The position numbers and the translations under genes were made by a program. DNA of 64,000 nt from Brucella intermedia LMG 3301 (GTDB taxonomy: Bacteria > Pseudomonadota > Alphaproteobacteria > Rhizobiales > Rhizobiaceae), in contig NZ_ACQA01000001.1 of assembly GCF_000182645.1 (NCBI RefSeq), forward strand, positions 868,001 through 932,000, in the 5' to 3' direction. Below the pieces are notes generated by a model that did not search any database, had not been told where the DNA came from, and saw nothing but the letters and a program-made list of their open reading frames with translations. Of this stretch, positions 27,260 to 35,800 are shown piece by piece (the stretch's first letter is position 1; each line of letters opens with the position of its first letter).

Positions 27260-27739
27260 ATGTTTGATATCCCGTCGTGCCGCGTGCCTCATGCGCCTGC
27301 TGCCCTTAGTGCTACAACTCGTGACGGGCTCCAAGCGCAGATTTCAAATCTCAGCGCTGAAAAAAACTCGGACGAAGCCAGAACAGCGGCGCATTACGCA
27401 CTGGCAATCGCTGAGGAAGGATATTGGGGCGGTGAGTTGAGAAGTTTCGCCAACAGCTATCTTGCCTATGATAGCCTGCAGAAGGGTTTACCGCAGCAGG
27501 CGCTGTATTATCTCGACGGTGCCACTGACCGGTATAATTTATGCCGTCAGATAAGGGCTTTGCGCGGAGCGACCTTGGAAGCTCTCGGTGAAAAGGAGCG
27601 CGCTTTGCGAGAGTTCCAGGCTTCCAGGCGGACATATGGTTGCTCATCCACGGAAAGCGGCTTCTCATACGACGACGCCGATATCGATAATAGGATTGAA
27701 ACGCTGGCAACAGAAACAGAAGCCCCAAGGCCCCTGTGA
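27260..27739 (+). CDS. Hypothetical TPR-like protein
   Basis: 159 residues from the ATG at 27260 (GGGGCGGGA upstream); an earlier ATG at 27215 is possible. Not recognised as a named family. It is helix-rich, with one segment like a tetratricopeptide pair (QALYYLDGATDRYNL and RALRGATLEALGEKERALREF) and a Glu/Asp-rich end. No clear signal peptide, though the first 30 residues are odd for a cytoplasmic protein. It could be a fragment of a larger gene. Its stop lies about 160 bases before the microprotein and ku genes. Confidence 0.45.
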   Translation: MFDIPSCRVPHAPAALSATTRDGLQAQISNLSAEKNSDEARTAAHYALAIAEEGYWGGELRSFANSYLAYDSLQKGLPQQALYYLDGATDRYNLCRQIRALRGATLEALGEKERALREFQASRRTYGCSSTESGFSYDDADIDNRIETLATETEAPRPL

Positions 27740-27810
27740 GTTCAACCCGTTGCGCTTCACCACGGCGACCGCCCTTGGTGAGCGAAGTGACCGGGCCCGC
27801 GAAGGGTGCC

Positions 27811-27836
27811 GGAACAATTGGTGCCGTTCATGAGTT
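27811..27836 (+). promoter_or_regulatory. Possible EcfG-type promoter for the microprotein-ku-ligD operon
   Basis: GGAAC at 27811-27815, 18 bases, then GTT at 27834-27836. Promoters of EcfG (general stress response sigma factor) read GGAAC-N16/17-CGTT. The spacer is one longer than in the copies near ku2, so this is the weakest of the four. Confidence 0.35.
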
Positions 27837-27897
27837 GTCCTCCCTAGCAATCAGATGCCGTGACTGGCATCGCCAGCCGAGAGCGCAGGAGGGCAAA

Positions 27898-28020
27898 TTG
27901 GGTGGATTCTTGTTTTGGATCGTCTTGATCGGACTGCCAGCACTTCTCGCAGGCGGGTTCGCCTATGCGCACTATCTCAAGCGTACCGGGGGAACGACCC
28001 GCCATGAAGATGGCGCCTGA
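27898..28020 (+). CDS. 40-residue membrane microprotein upstream of ku
   Basis: TTG start at 27898 preceded five bases earlier by the strong site AGGAGGG. It reads MGGFLFWIVLIGLPALLAGG, continues FAYAHYLKRT, and ends in a polar tail (GGTTRHEDGA). One hydrophobic helix would anchor it in the inner membrane with the basic tail after it. A longer open frame from 27736 exists but has no ribosome site. The stop lies 17 bases before ku, so it is probably co-transcribed with the end-joining genes. No family recognised. Confidence 0.55.
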   Translation: MGGFLFWIVLIGLPALLAGGFAYAHYLKRTGGTTRHEDGA

Positions 28021-28037
28021 GGGAAGCGAGACAATCG

Positions 28038-28895
28038 ATGGCACCCCGTGCAAATTGGAAAGGCCAACTGAAGATCGAGCAGCTTTTGTGCCCTGTCGCA
28101 CTCTACACGGCAGCATCGACTTCAGAGCGCGTTTCGTTTCATCTGATCAATCGCAAGACCGGAAACCGGCTCAGCCGGGAGTTCGTGGACAGCGACACGG
28201 GCAAGCCTGTGTCGCGCGATAACCAGGTCAAGGGTTACGAGGTTTCGTCCGGCTCCTATTTGAGTTTCGACGAAGAGGAAATCGCCTCGGCCATTCCCGA
28301 AAGCAACAAGACACTCAATGTCACCCGTTTCGTCAAATGCGACGAGATCGACGATGTCTATCTTGACCGGCCATATTATCTCGCACCTGCGGGAGATGAC
28401 GAAAGTTTCACGCTCGTGCGTGAGGGCATGAAAGCTGAAAAGGTGGCGGCGATTGCAGAGGCTGTCCTTTTTCGCCGTGCGCGACAGGTTCTCATCCGTC
28501 CCGACAATCAGGGCTTGATCGCCACTACGCTCAATTTCCAGTACGAGGTGCGCGCCGCGGCGGAGGCATTCGCCGATCTTGGCTCCTTCAAGTTCGATCG
28601 GGAAATGCTCGATCTGGCGAAACACATCATCGATACCAAGATGGGCAGCTTTGACCCGGCCAGCTTCGACGACCGTTACGATGCCGCCCTGGCAGATTTG
28701 ATCAAGGCAAAGATTGAAGGCAAGCCGCTCAGGAAACCGGCTGCGCCGAAGACCGCAGACGTTATCGATCTGAAGGAGGCCCTTCGCAGGAGCGCGGGCC
28801 TCGACGGGGGCGGGCGAACGTCAGCCAAAGCAAAAAAAGGCAAGCCGAAGTCGCGAACTGAATCTGGCGTGAAGTCTCGCAAGAGGGCAGGGTGA
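28038..28895 (+). CDS. ku: Ku protein (non-homologous end joining), copy 1
   Basis: 285 residues. Bacterial Ku homodimers encircle broken DNA ends and recruit LigD. The start MAPRANWKGQLKIEQLLCPVALYTAAS replaces the common 'W-x-G-x-[IL]-x-x-[GS]-L' with WKGQLKIEQL; the core YLDRPYYLAPAGDD and FRRARQVLIRP match the family. The C terminus is basic and lysine-rich (AKKGKPKSRTESGVKSRKR), typical of Ku variants that also bind undamaged DNA or LigD. The stop overlaps the region where ligD starts. Confidence 0.95.
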   Translation: MAPRANWKGQLKIEQLLCPVALYTAASTSERVSFHLINRKTGNRLSREFVDSDTGKPVSRDNQVKGYEVSSGSYLSFDEEEIASAIPESNKTLNVTRFVKCDEIDDVYLDRPYYLAPAGDDESFTLVREGMKAEKVAAIAEAVLFRRARQVLIRPDNQGLIATTLNFQYEVRAAAEAFADLGSFKFDREMLDLAKHIIDTKMGSFDPASFDDRYDAALADLIKAKIEGKPLRKPAAPKTADVIDLKEALRRSAGLDGGGRTSAKAKKGKPKSRTESGVKSRKRAG

Positions 28896-28897
28896 TC

Positions 28898-31414
28898 ATG
28901 GGACAGCCACTCGAAACCTACCGCAAGAAACGCGATTTCACCCTGACCAGCGAGCCGAGGGGCAAGTCTGCACGGGCGAAAGGTGATCTTTTCGTCGTGC
29001 AGAAACATGATGCGCGCAGGCTGCATTATGACTTTCGCCTCGAAATGGACGGCGTCCTGAAAAGCTGGGCCGTGACGCGGGGCCCAAGCCTCGTTCCCGG
29101 CGAAAAGCGCCTTGCGGTGCATGTCGAGGATCATCCTCTCGAATATGCGGGCTTCGAAGGCACGATACCCAAGGGCGAATATGGCGGCGGCACGGTAATC
29201 GTCTGGGATACGGGGCGTTGGAAATCCACCGGCGATGCACATAAGCAATACAAGAAAGGGCATCTGGAGTTTGAACTCACCGGAGAAAAACTCAAAGGGC
29301 GATGGCATCTGGTCCGTATGCACGGAAAGCCGGGCGAGAAGCGGGAGAATTGGCTTCTCATCAAGGGAGAGGATGATTTCGCCCGCGAACCCGATGAACC
29401 TGACATTCTCGAGGAAAAGCCTGAATCGGTGAAGACCGGTCGCGTGATCGCCGATGTTGAGGACGAAGAGCCGGGGTGGTCATCGAAAACCGGTCGCATC
29501 AAGAAGAAGAAGCCAGCCCCCGCAAAGAAACCTGCAGCCTCACGTCCCACGAACAGCCAGAAGCGAGCGATGCCGGATTTTATCGAGCCGGAACTCGCTA
29601 CGCTCGTACCGGCTGCACCTGAAGGAGACCGCTGGCTCCACGAGATAAAGTTCGATGGCTATCGTATCCAGGCCCATGTTGCGCAGGGCGAGGTCAAGCT
29701 TTATTCGCGCAGCGGGCTGGATTGGACCGAAAAATTCGGTCAGCAGATCGTCGCCGATCTTGTAGGAACAGGCGTGGACGAAGCCATTTTCGATGGCGAG
29801 ATAGTTGTCGAAAATCAGTCGGGACTGTCCGATTTTTCTGCCCTGCAGGAAGATTTGAGCGAGGGGCGGTCAGATCGTTTCACCTACTATCTCTTTGATC
29901 TTCTTCATGTGGACGGCAATGACCTTCGCCAGACACCGCTGGTTGAGCGCAAAAAGCTGCTCGAAAAACTGCTTTCCAAAGCGTCGTCCACTCTGCGTTT
30001 CAGCGAGGCTTTCGATGCCGATGGTGCGGCGGTATGGGAGAATGCGTGCGGACTTGGTCTCGAGGGGATTGTGTCGAAGCTCAAGAATGCAGCCTACAAA
30101 AGCGGACGCAGCAACGACTGGCGCAAGTCCAAATGCATTGGACGGCAGGAATTTGTAATTGCGGGCTATGTTCCTTCAACGGCAACAAGAGGGGCGATTG
30201 GCTCGCTGCTCCTGGGCGTACAGGATAAAAAGGGGCTGGTTCCGGTAGGGCGGGTTGGAACGGGCTTTTCGGTCAAGGTCGCCAAGGAACTCTACAAACG
30301 ACTGTACGCCATGCGGTTGGACGAAAGCCCTTTCGCAGTGCCGTTGACAGCAGATGAAAGGCGCGGCGCGAAGTTCGTCAAGCCGCAGCTGGTGGCCGAG
30401 ATCGAGTTTCGCGCCTGGACCGCCGACAAGCGATTGCGCCACGCTTCCTTCAGGGGGCTGCGTGAGGATAAGGCCGCCAGCGATGTCAGATGGGAGGAGC
30501 AAAACGTGCCAGCTCGTGTTTCCGACAAGGATACCCAGAAGATCGATGTGAAGCTTACTCATCCCGACCGGGTCTACTGGCCGGGCGAAGGTGTCACCAA
30601 GCAGGGGCTCGCCGATTATTATGCCGAGGTCTGGCCTCGCATCGAACCTTTCATCGTCAATCGCCCTTTGGCGTTGCTGCGCTGCCCGACCGGTATCGAG
30701 GGAGAATTCTTCTTTCAGAAACATGCATGGAAAGGGCTGAACGAGCATATTGTCGAAGTTCAGGACCCGAAGGACAAGGACGAGGAACCCTATATCAGCA
30801 TCCGGGACTTCAATGGGCTGATCGGTCTGGTACAAGCCGGGACACTGGAAATTCACCCTTGGGGATCAACGCTCAAGAACTGGGAGCTGCCCGATACGCT
30901 GACGATGGATCTCGATCCGGGCGAAGGGGTATCCTGGCCGCGCGTGATTGAAGCTGCTACCGAGACCAGGGAACGTCTGGAAAAACTGGGATTGACGACC
31001 TTTGTCAAAACGTCCGGCGGGAAGGGCCTGCATGTGGTGGTGCCGCTGAAGCCGAAAGCTGACTGGGACACGCTGAAAAGCTTTACCAAGGCTATCGCCG
31101 ACCAGATGGCTGCGGACAGCTCGGATCGTTATGTATCCACGATTTCCAAGGCCAAGCGCAAAGGCAAGATTCTTATCGATTATCTGCGCAATCAGCGCGG
31201 CATGACGGCCGTAGCCCCTTATTCTCCCCGCGCACGTCCCGGTGCCGGAGTTTCCATGCCGCTCGCCTGGGAGGAAGTCACTCCGGCAATTGGCCCTGCG
31301 CATTTTACCATTCTCAACACGCCGACCCGGCTGGCTGCGCTGAAAAGCGATCCCTGGCAGGATTTTCGCAGCGCGGAAACGCCGCTGCCGAAAATGAAGA
31401 AGCAAGGCGGGTGA
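28898..31414 (+). CDS. ligD: Multifunctional ATP-dependent DNA ligase LigD
   Basis: 838 residues from the ATG at 28898; a GTG at 28892 overlapping the ku stop (GTGA) is an alternative. Domain order is phosphoesterase-ligase-polymerase. The N-terminal 3'-phosphoesterase reads FVVQKHDARRLHYDFRLEMD; the ligase centre is LHEIKFDGYRIQ with the AMP-binding lysine; the C-terminal primase-polymerase is LTMDLDPGEGVSWP (the D-x-D metal site) with VKTSGGKGLHVVVPL. It resects, fills and seals double-strand breaks with Ku. The length (about 840) is normal for the P. aeruginosa/rhizobial type. Confidence 0.96.
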   Translation: MGQPLETYRKKRDFTLTSEPRGKSARAKGDLFVVQKHDARRLHYDFRLEMDGVLKSWAVTRGPSLVPGEKRLAVHVEDHPLEYAGFEGTIPKGEYGGGTVIVWDTGRWKSTGDAHKQYKKGHLEFELTGEKLKGRWHLVRMHGKPGEKRENWLLIKGEDDFAREPDEPDILEEKPESVKTGRVIADVEDEEPGWSSKTGRIKKKKPAPAKKPAASRPTNSQKRAMPDFIEPELATLVPAAPEGDRWLHEIKFDGYRIQAHVAQGEVKLYSRSGLDWTEKFGQQIVADLVGTGVDEAIFDGEIVVENQSGLSDFSALQEDLSEGRSDRFTYYLFDLLHVDGNDLRQTPLVERKKLLEKLLSKASSTLRFSEAFDADGAAVWENACGLGLEGIVSKLKNAAYKSGRSNDWRKSKCIGRQEFVIAGYVPSTATRGAIGSLLLGVQDKKGLVPVGRVGTGFSVKVAKELYKRLYAMRLDESPFAVPLTADERRGAKFVKPQLVAEIEFRAWTADKRLRHASFRGLREDKAASDVRWEEQNVPARVSDKDTQKIDVKLTHPDRVYWPGEGVTKQGLADYYAEVWPRIEPFIVNRPLALLRCPTGIEGEFFFQKHAWKGLNEHIVEVQDPKDKDEEPYISIRDFNGLIGLVQAGTLEIHPWGSTLKNWELPDTLTMDLDPGEGVSWPRVIEAATETRERLEKLGLTTFVKTSGGKGLHVVVPLKPKADWDTLKSFTKAIADQMAADSSDRYVSTISKAKRKGKILIDYLRNQRGMTAVAPYSPRARPGAGVSMPLAWEEVTPAIGPAHFTILNTPTRLAALKSDPWQDFRSAETPLPKMKKQGG

Positions 31415-31417
31415 CGT

Positions 31418-31450
31418 CTAAGGGATGAAACGCGGCGGCCTTAGGATTTT
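31418..31450 (+). terminator. Terminator of the ku-ligD operon
   Basis: CTAAGG (31418-31423) pairs with CCTTAG (31439-31444), then GATTTTTT. It ends next to the stop of the convergent ku2 gene at 31455, so it may serve both transcripts poorly but ligD well. Confidence 0.65.
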
Positions 31451-31454
31451 TTGC

Positions 31455-32255
31455 CTACGATTTCTTGCCTTCCTTGGCGAGACTCTTGCGCAACGCGTCC
31501 ATGATATTGATCACATTCCCCCCGCTTGCCGGTTCCGTCTTCCGGGATTTCGGACTTGTTGCCGGTTTCTTCTTCTTTTTGGCAGTGATCATGGACTGAA
31601 GGTTTTTCTGTACAGGGTCCTGAAGGAAGTCCGGGTTCCAGTCTTCCGTCTTGTCCTTGATGAGCTTGCGGACCATCGAAAGCAGCTTCGTGTCCAGTTT
31701 GCCTTCCTCAATCGCTGAAAAATAGTCGTCGGCATTGCGCACTTCATCGCCGAAACGCAATGTCCACAGGACAATTCCCGGACCCCGCGGTTCGAGCAGC
31801 ACGGCTCTCTCACGCCGGTACATGACGAGGCGGGCGAGACCGGAGACCGAGCTTTTTTCCATCGCCTCCCGAATGACCGAAAAGGCTTCCTGGCCCACCT
31901 TGTCGGAAGGAGCGAGATAATGCGGCTTGTCGTACCAGATCCAGCCGATGCTGTCGCGCGGCACGAACTTGTCGATGTCGATCGTTCTGGTGCTCTCTAG
32001 CGCCACGGCCTCAAGCTCATCCTCCTCAAGGACGATATAGCTGCCATCCTCCTTCTCGAACCCCCTGACCTCGTCGTCGTCGCGCACGGGCTTGTGCGTG
32101 ACCGAATCCACATATCGGCTTATCACCCGGTTCCCGGTCTCGGCATTGAGGGTGTGAAAGCGCACTTTCTCGCTTTCGCTGGTCGCAGGCGTCAGTTCCA
32201 CCGCACAGGTGACGAGCGAAAGTTTGAGATAACCTTTCCAGAAACTGTGGGGCAC
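31455..32255 (-). CDS. ku2: Ku protein (non-homologous end joining), copy 2
   Basis: 266 residues from a GTG at 32255: CGGAGGATC lies seven bases upstream, and the protein then opens MPHSFWKGYLKLSLVTCAVE, the typical Ku start. The longer frame to 32408 has no ribosome site and runs over the promoter. Core marks: VRFHTLNAETGNRV, YDKPHYLAPSDKVG and MYRRERAVLLEPRG. It ends in NVINIMDALRKSLAKEGKKS, the LigD-binding type of tail seen in rhizobial Ku. Convergent with ligD. Two Ku proteins could form homo- or heterodimers. Confidence 0.93.
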   Translation of the reverse strand: MPHSFWKGYLKLSLVTCAVELTPATSESEKVRFHTLNAETGNRVISRYVDSVTHKPVRDDDEVRGFEKEDGSYIVLEEDELEAVALESTRTIDIDKFVPRDSIGWIWYDKPHYLAPSDKVGQEAFSVIREAMEKSSVSGLARLVMYRRERAVLLEPRGPGIVLWTLRFGDEVRNADDYFSAIEEGKLDTKLLSMVRKLIKDKTEDWNPDFLQDPVQKNLQSMITAKKKKKPATSPKSRKTEPASGGNVINIMDALRKSLAKEGKKS

Positions 32256-32280
32256 GATCTGATCCTCCGGAGAACAGGAT

Positions 32281-32305
32281 AACCGGCTGGCGGCCAGATG
32301 GTTCC
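32281..32305 (-). promoter_or_regulatory. EcfG-type promoter of ku2
   Basis: Read leftward: GGAAC (32305-32301), 17 bases, GTT (32283-32281). This matches the general stress response promoter form GGAAC-N16/17-CGTT. The expected transcript start is about 20 bases before the GTG of ku2, leaving just room for its ribosome site. Confidence 0.6.
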
Positions 32306-32326
32306 GGACCGGATTTGTACAAGCCG

Positions 32327-32352
32327 GGAACCAGTCGAGGCTCATCGTGGTT
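32327..32352 (+). promoter_or_regulatory. EcfG-type promoter of topoisomerase IB
   Basis: GGAAC (32327-32331) then GGTT at 32349-32352 (17 bases between GGAAC and GGTT). It points rightward toward the topoisomerase ATG at 32407 and lies back to back with the ku2 promoter, so both genes should be expressed together under stress. Confidence 0.5.
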
Positions 32353-32406
32353 ATCCGGCTGGAAGAATAAGATCGGGGTTTCCCATTGCTTGAAAAATCT
32401 CCCACC

Positions 32407-33450
32407 ATGCCGCGAGTTGAAACGGAGGTCGCTCGGAACGGGTTGCTTCATATCAGCGACGCCGCGCCGGGTATCAAACGCCTGCGTTGCGGGACGGGGT
32501 TTCGATACGTCCGCTTTGACAGAAAGACGATCACCGATGCGGATCGGGACAGGATCGTCCGGCTTGCCATTCCGCCGGCATGGACCGATGTCTGGATATG
32601 CTGCGATGAACGTGGACATATTCAGGCCACGGGCCGCGATGCGCGCGGAAGAAAGCAGTATCGTTATCATCCGTCATGGATGGCGATGCAGGACGAAACG
32701 AAATTCTCGAGCCTGCCGGATTTCGCTCGCGCCCTCAGCCGGCTGCGCAAGGCTGTCGATGCCGATATGCGACGGCGCTCGCTCTGTCGTGAAAAAGTTG
32801 TCGCCACCGTCATCTGGCTGATGGACCGGCTGCTGCTGCGTGTCGGAAATCCCGACTATGCGCGCAGCAACAACAGTTTCGGCGCAACCACGCTGCGCAA
32901 CCGGCATCTGCGCGATGATGGCACGGGCCTGCGGCTGGTCTTCACCGGGAAGTCGGGCAAAATGTGGAGCCTGAAACTTTCCGACAAGCGGATCGCCCGT
33001 ATTGTTCGCTCCATACAGGAACTGCCGGGACAGCAGCTGTTTCAATATGTCGATGATGCAGGAAACCGCTGTGCGGTTACTTCGCAGGATATCAACGACT
33101 ACCTGCGAACGATCATGCAGGCTGACTTTACGTCCAAGCATTTCCGGACATGGGCTGCAACGGCAGCAGCGCTGGAGGCGCTTTGCTGCATTGAGCTGCC
33201 TGACAGTGAGAGTGGAAAAAAGCGGACGCTGAACGGTGAAATCGACAAGGTTGCGCAACGGCTCGGCAATACGAGGGCGGTGTGCAGGCAGTCCTATATC
33301 CATCCCGCCGTTCCCGAACACTGGCTGGCCGGTGGGTTGGCATCAGAGGTAGAGGCGGCTTCGGCCATCCGGCTGATGGCTCCCGAACTGAACAGTGCGG
33401 AACGACGCACCTTGAAGTGGCTGCTTTCCCTTGAGAAGGCACATCCATGA
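32407..33450 (+). CDS. DNA topoisomerase IB
   Basis: 347 residues from the ATG at 32407; a TTG at 32386 is an alternative. Poxvirus-type topoisomerase IB: N-terminal GFRYVRFDRKTITDADRDRI and PPAWTDVWIC; the catalytic domain shows VGNPDYARSNNSFGATTLRNRH, TGKSGKMWSLKL, KHFRTWAATAAALEAL and the active-site tyrosine in VCRQSYIHPAVPE. Relaxes supercoils by a 3'-phosphotyrosine intermediate. Common in Rhizobiales, and here divergent from ku2 with a shared stress promoter region. Confidence 0.94.
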   Translation: MPRVETEVARNGLLHISDAAPGIKRLRCGTGFRYVRFDRKTITDADRDRIVRLAIPPAWTDVWICCDERGHIQATGRDARGRKQYRYHPSWMAMQDETKFSSLPDFARALSRLRKAVDADMRRRSLCREKVVATVIWLMDRLLLRVGNPDYARSNNSFGATTLRNRHLRDDGTGLRLVFTGKSGKMWSLKLSDKRIARIVRSIQELPGQQLFQYVDDAGNRCAVTSQDINDYLRTIMQADFTSKHFRTWAATAAALEALCCIELPDSESGKKRTLNGEIDKVAQRLGNTRAVCRQSYIHPAVPEHWLAGGLASEVEAASAIRLMAPELNSAERRTLKWLLSLEKAHP

Positions 33451-33479
33451 CGCGCTCGGCCTGCCGCGTCGGGCTGGCG

Positions 33480-33719
33480 TCAAACCAGAATGCCGGACGT
33501 TGAAGCTGCCCGTTGGAAAGCGAGCCTTGCATCTTCTGTACTGGTAATGTCGTGCGAGCACAGAAGGCAGGCTTTGATAGCGGCCCCGAGGCTGTTCAGT
33601 TCAAACCGGTTCCATTGGGATAACAATATGTTCTCCGCATCCGCTACCGTTCGTACTGACTGCGTGATGCCGTCGGCAATTTCGATGATGACGGCGTCAT
33701 CCCAGTGCACCTGTTCCAT
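33480..33719 (-). CDS. DUF982 small protein
   Basis: 79 residues starting MEQVHWDDAVIIEIADGI at 33719, with AAGGAG seven bases before the ATG. DUF982 pattern: a hydrophobic V-x-I-E strand, a helix with A-D-A-E-N-I-L and LSQWNRF, then the C-terminal helix ARLAFQRAASTS. These 80-90-residue proteins are found almost only in Rhizobiales, often many copies per genome, with no known function. An EcfG-like promoter lies just upstream. Confidence 0.8.
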   Translation of the reverse strand: MEQVHWDDAVIIEIADGITQSVRTVADAENILLSQWNRFELNSLGAAIKACLLCSHDITSTEDARLAFQRAASTSGILV

Positions 33720-33740
33720 GGCGGGCTCCTTCATGCAATG

Positions 33741-33765
33741 AACCCGGCAGAAGTATGAAAGTTCC
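33741..33765 (-). promoter_or_regulatory. EcfG-type promoter of the DUF982 gene
   Basis: Read leftward: GGAAC (33765-33761), 17 bases, GTT (33743-33741). Same spacing as the ku2 promoter. The ATG at 33719 is 22 bases downstream of the -10 element, which matches a short leader. Confidence 0.6.
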
Positions 33766-33930
33766 GTAATTTGCCGCTTTTATCGATATTGGCAGGGTTT
33801 TTCTCAAGGCGAACGGTACTTGATATTTTAAATAAGAGACTTGTTTATTTCTGCGATAAAGCTAATTTTCATCAGAGTTTCTTGGTTGCGGAAGAAGAAA
33901 TTCAATCATTGCTATAAGGAGGGAATATTC

Positions 33931-34299
33931 ATGACCTCGATAAAGCAGCGTATGATTCAATTCGCGTTGATGTTGGGGCTTGTTTCCCTTGGCTCCATTG
34001 ATGTTTCAAATGCCCAGTTCCTGGACTCTTTCAGGCCGCGAAATACAGTAACGGCAGACGTCATTACCCGGACGCCGGTCGGCACCCGTGTCGAGCTTAC
34101 GGGGTCGATCAAAAGCAATGTCCGAAGAGCCGAGTATGTTTTTCAGGACCGCACCGGAAGAACGAGGGTCCGGATTGAGCGGGAAGTCTGGCGCGGACGA
34201 GAAATAAGCACAAGGAATGTAATCGAAATCCGGGGCCGCGTCGAAAACGACGTCAGGGGCAGGTTCATCGACGTATATTATTTCAAGGTCATCAAATAG
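33931..34299 (+). CDS. BOF-family (YgiW/YdeI-type) periplasmic OB-fold protein
   Basis: 122 residues from the ATG at 33931 (AAGGAGGG upstream). Signal peptide MTSIKQRMIQFALMLGLVSL, cut near the AQFLDSF start. Mature part: TVTADVITRTPVGTRVELTG, EYVFQDRTGRTRVRIEREVWRG, VIEIRGRVENDVRG and IDVYYFKV, the bacterial OB-fold (PF04076). E. coli homologues help tolerance of peroxide, acid and cationic peptides. The role here is inferred. Confidence 0.85.
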   Translation: MTSIKQRMIQFALMLGLVSLGSIDVSNAQFLDSFRPRNTVTADVITRTPVGTRVELTGSIKSNVRRAEYVFQDRTGRTRVRIEREVWRGREISTRNVIEIRGRVENDVRGRFIDVYYFKVIK

Positions 34300-34332
34300 C
34301 TGCCTTCAACGGTGCCTCATGCAGGAGCTGCC

Positions 34333-35769
34333 ATGTTTAGAATGGGTGGGAAGTATCAGCATTTTGTTCACGGCAACGGCTGCGGTTGCTCCAACCCGAT
34401 ATTGCAGCAGGTTTCCCGGCGGCTGGATCGGCTGTCCCGAAGGCATTTCCTGACGGGCGTGGCAGCGGCAGTCGGCGCAACGATGGTTGCGGATCGCTCC
34501 GTCGCGCAATCAGCGAAGGTTTTGCTGACGCGGGCAAGGCTTTTCGACGGCAAGGCGGATACGCTGAAGTCTGGGGTACAGGTTCTGGTCGAAGGCAATC
34601 GCATTGCGGCTGTCGATATGTCGAACAGCGCTCCGCCCGATGGAGCGACGGTCATCGATTGCGGCGACCGTGTGCTGATGCCGGGGCTGATCGATGCGCA
34701 CTGGCATGCCATATATGCGGCGGTGCCGCTTCCGGTTCTGCTGGAAGGTGATCTTGGTATTATTTTCGCCGCATCGACGGCGGAGGCGGAAAGAACGCTT
34801 CTGCGCGGCTTCACGACGGTGCGCGATATGGGCGGGCCGACTTTCTCGTTCAAGCGCGCGATCGATACCGGCATTATCAGCGGGCCGCGTATCTTTCCGG
34901 CAGGCGCGATGATAACGACGACCGGTGGCCACGGCGATCTCCGGTTGCCCACGGAAATACCGCGTGATGGCGGCAAGCTCAGCACCAGCGAGTTGATGGG
35001 CGCTTCGGCCATAGTCGATGATGCAGGCAGCTTGAAACTTCGTGTGCGCGAACAATTGTTGCAGGGCGCATCGCAGATCAAGATCGTTGCTGGCGGCGGC
35101 GTGTCCTCGCCGCGCAGTCCGCTGGATATGTCCACATTCAGCGAAGACGAGATACGCGCTGCGGTCGATGTGGCAAGGGACTGGAACACCTATGTCACGG
35201 TTCATGCCTATGCGCCGAATACAGTCCAGCGATCCATACGTGCGGGTGTTTCCTGTGTTGAACACGCGCATCTGATGGACGAGGAAACCGCGCGGATGAT
35301 TGCGGAAAAAAATGTCTGGTTGAGCACCCAGCCTTTCCTGACGATGGACGATGCTGCATCGCAGACAGGCCCCGGTGCCGAACGAATTCAGCAGCTTTTC
35401 GCAGGTACGCCGCGAATTTATGAATTTATCCGTAAATACGGGATCAAGACCGCCTGGGGTTCCGACGTTCTGTTTTCCCCCGAATTGACCCCGCGCCAGA
35501 ATTTCATGCTGACTCACTTGAGCCGTTGGTACTCGAATGCAGAGGTGCTTCGTGCGGCCACATCGGTCAATGCCGAACTTCTCGCGCTTTCCAATCTGCG
35601 CAATCCCTATCCCGGCAAGCTCGGTCTTATAGAGCACGGTGCTTTTGCCGATCTTCTGGTGCTGAACGAGAATCCGCTCGACGACATTCATGTGCTGGAA
35701 AAGCCGGAAGAAACGCTGGCGATCATCATGAAGGATGGGCAGATTCACAAGAATACCCTGAAATCATAA
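34333..35769 (+). CDS. Tat-exported amidohydrolase (imidazolonepropionase-like)
   Basis: 478 residues from the ATG at 34333 (AGGAG upstream). The Tat signal is LSRRHFLTGVAAAVGATMVA, followed by a cut site near VAQ. Amidohydrolase barrel: PGLIDAHWHA (HxH metals), QIKIVAGGG (the bridging-lysine position), VTVHAYAP, CVEHAHLMDE and TAWGSDVLF with the catalytic Asp. Members of this group include prolidase-like and Xaa-Arg dipeptidases; the substrate here is not known. It likely acts in the periplasm. An AI-2E-family gene follows in 31 bases. Confidence 0.85.
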   Translation: MFRMGGKYQHFVHGNGCGCSNPILQQVSRRLDRLSRRHFLTGVAAAVGATMVADRSVAQSAKVLLTRARLFDGKADTLKSGVQVLVEGNRIAAVDMSNSAPPDGATVIDCGDRVLMPGLIDAHWHAIYAAVPLPVLLEGDLGIIFAASTAEAERTLLRGFTTVRDMGGPTFSFKRAIDTGIISGPRIFPAGAMITTTGGHGDLRLPTEIPRDGGKLSTSELMGASAIVDDAGSLKLRVREQLLQGASQIKIVAGGGVSSPRSPLDMSTFSEDEIRAAVDVARDWNTYVTVHAYAPNTVQRSIRAGVSCVEHAHLMDEETARMIAEKNVWLSTQPFLTMDDAASQTGPGAERIQQLFAGTPRIYEFIRKYGIKTAWGSDVLFSPELTPRQNFMLTHLSRWYSNAEVLRAATSVNAELLALSNLRNPYPGKLGLIEHGAFADLLVLNENPLDDIHVLEKPEETLAIIMKDGQIHKNTLKS

Positions 35770-35800
35770 GCTCGTTTCGTCCTCGGGTCAGGGAGGTCCT

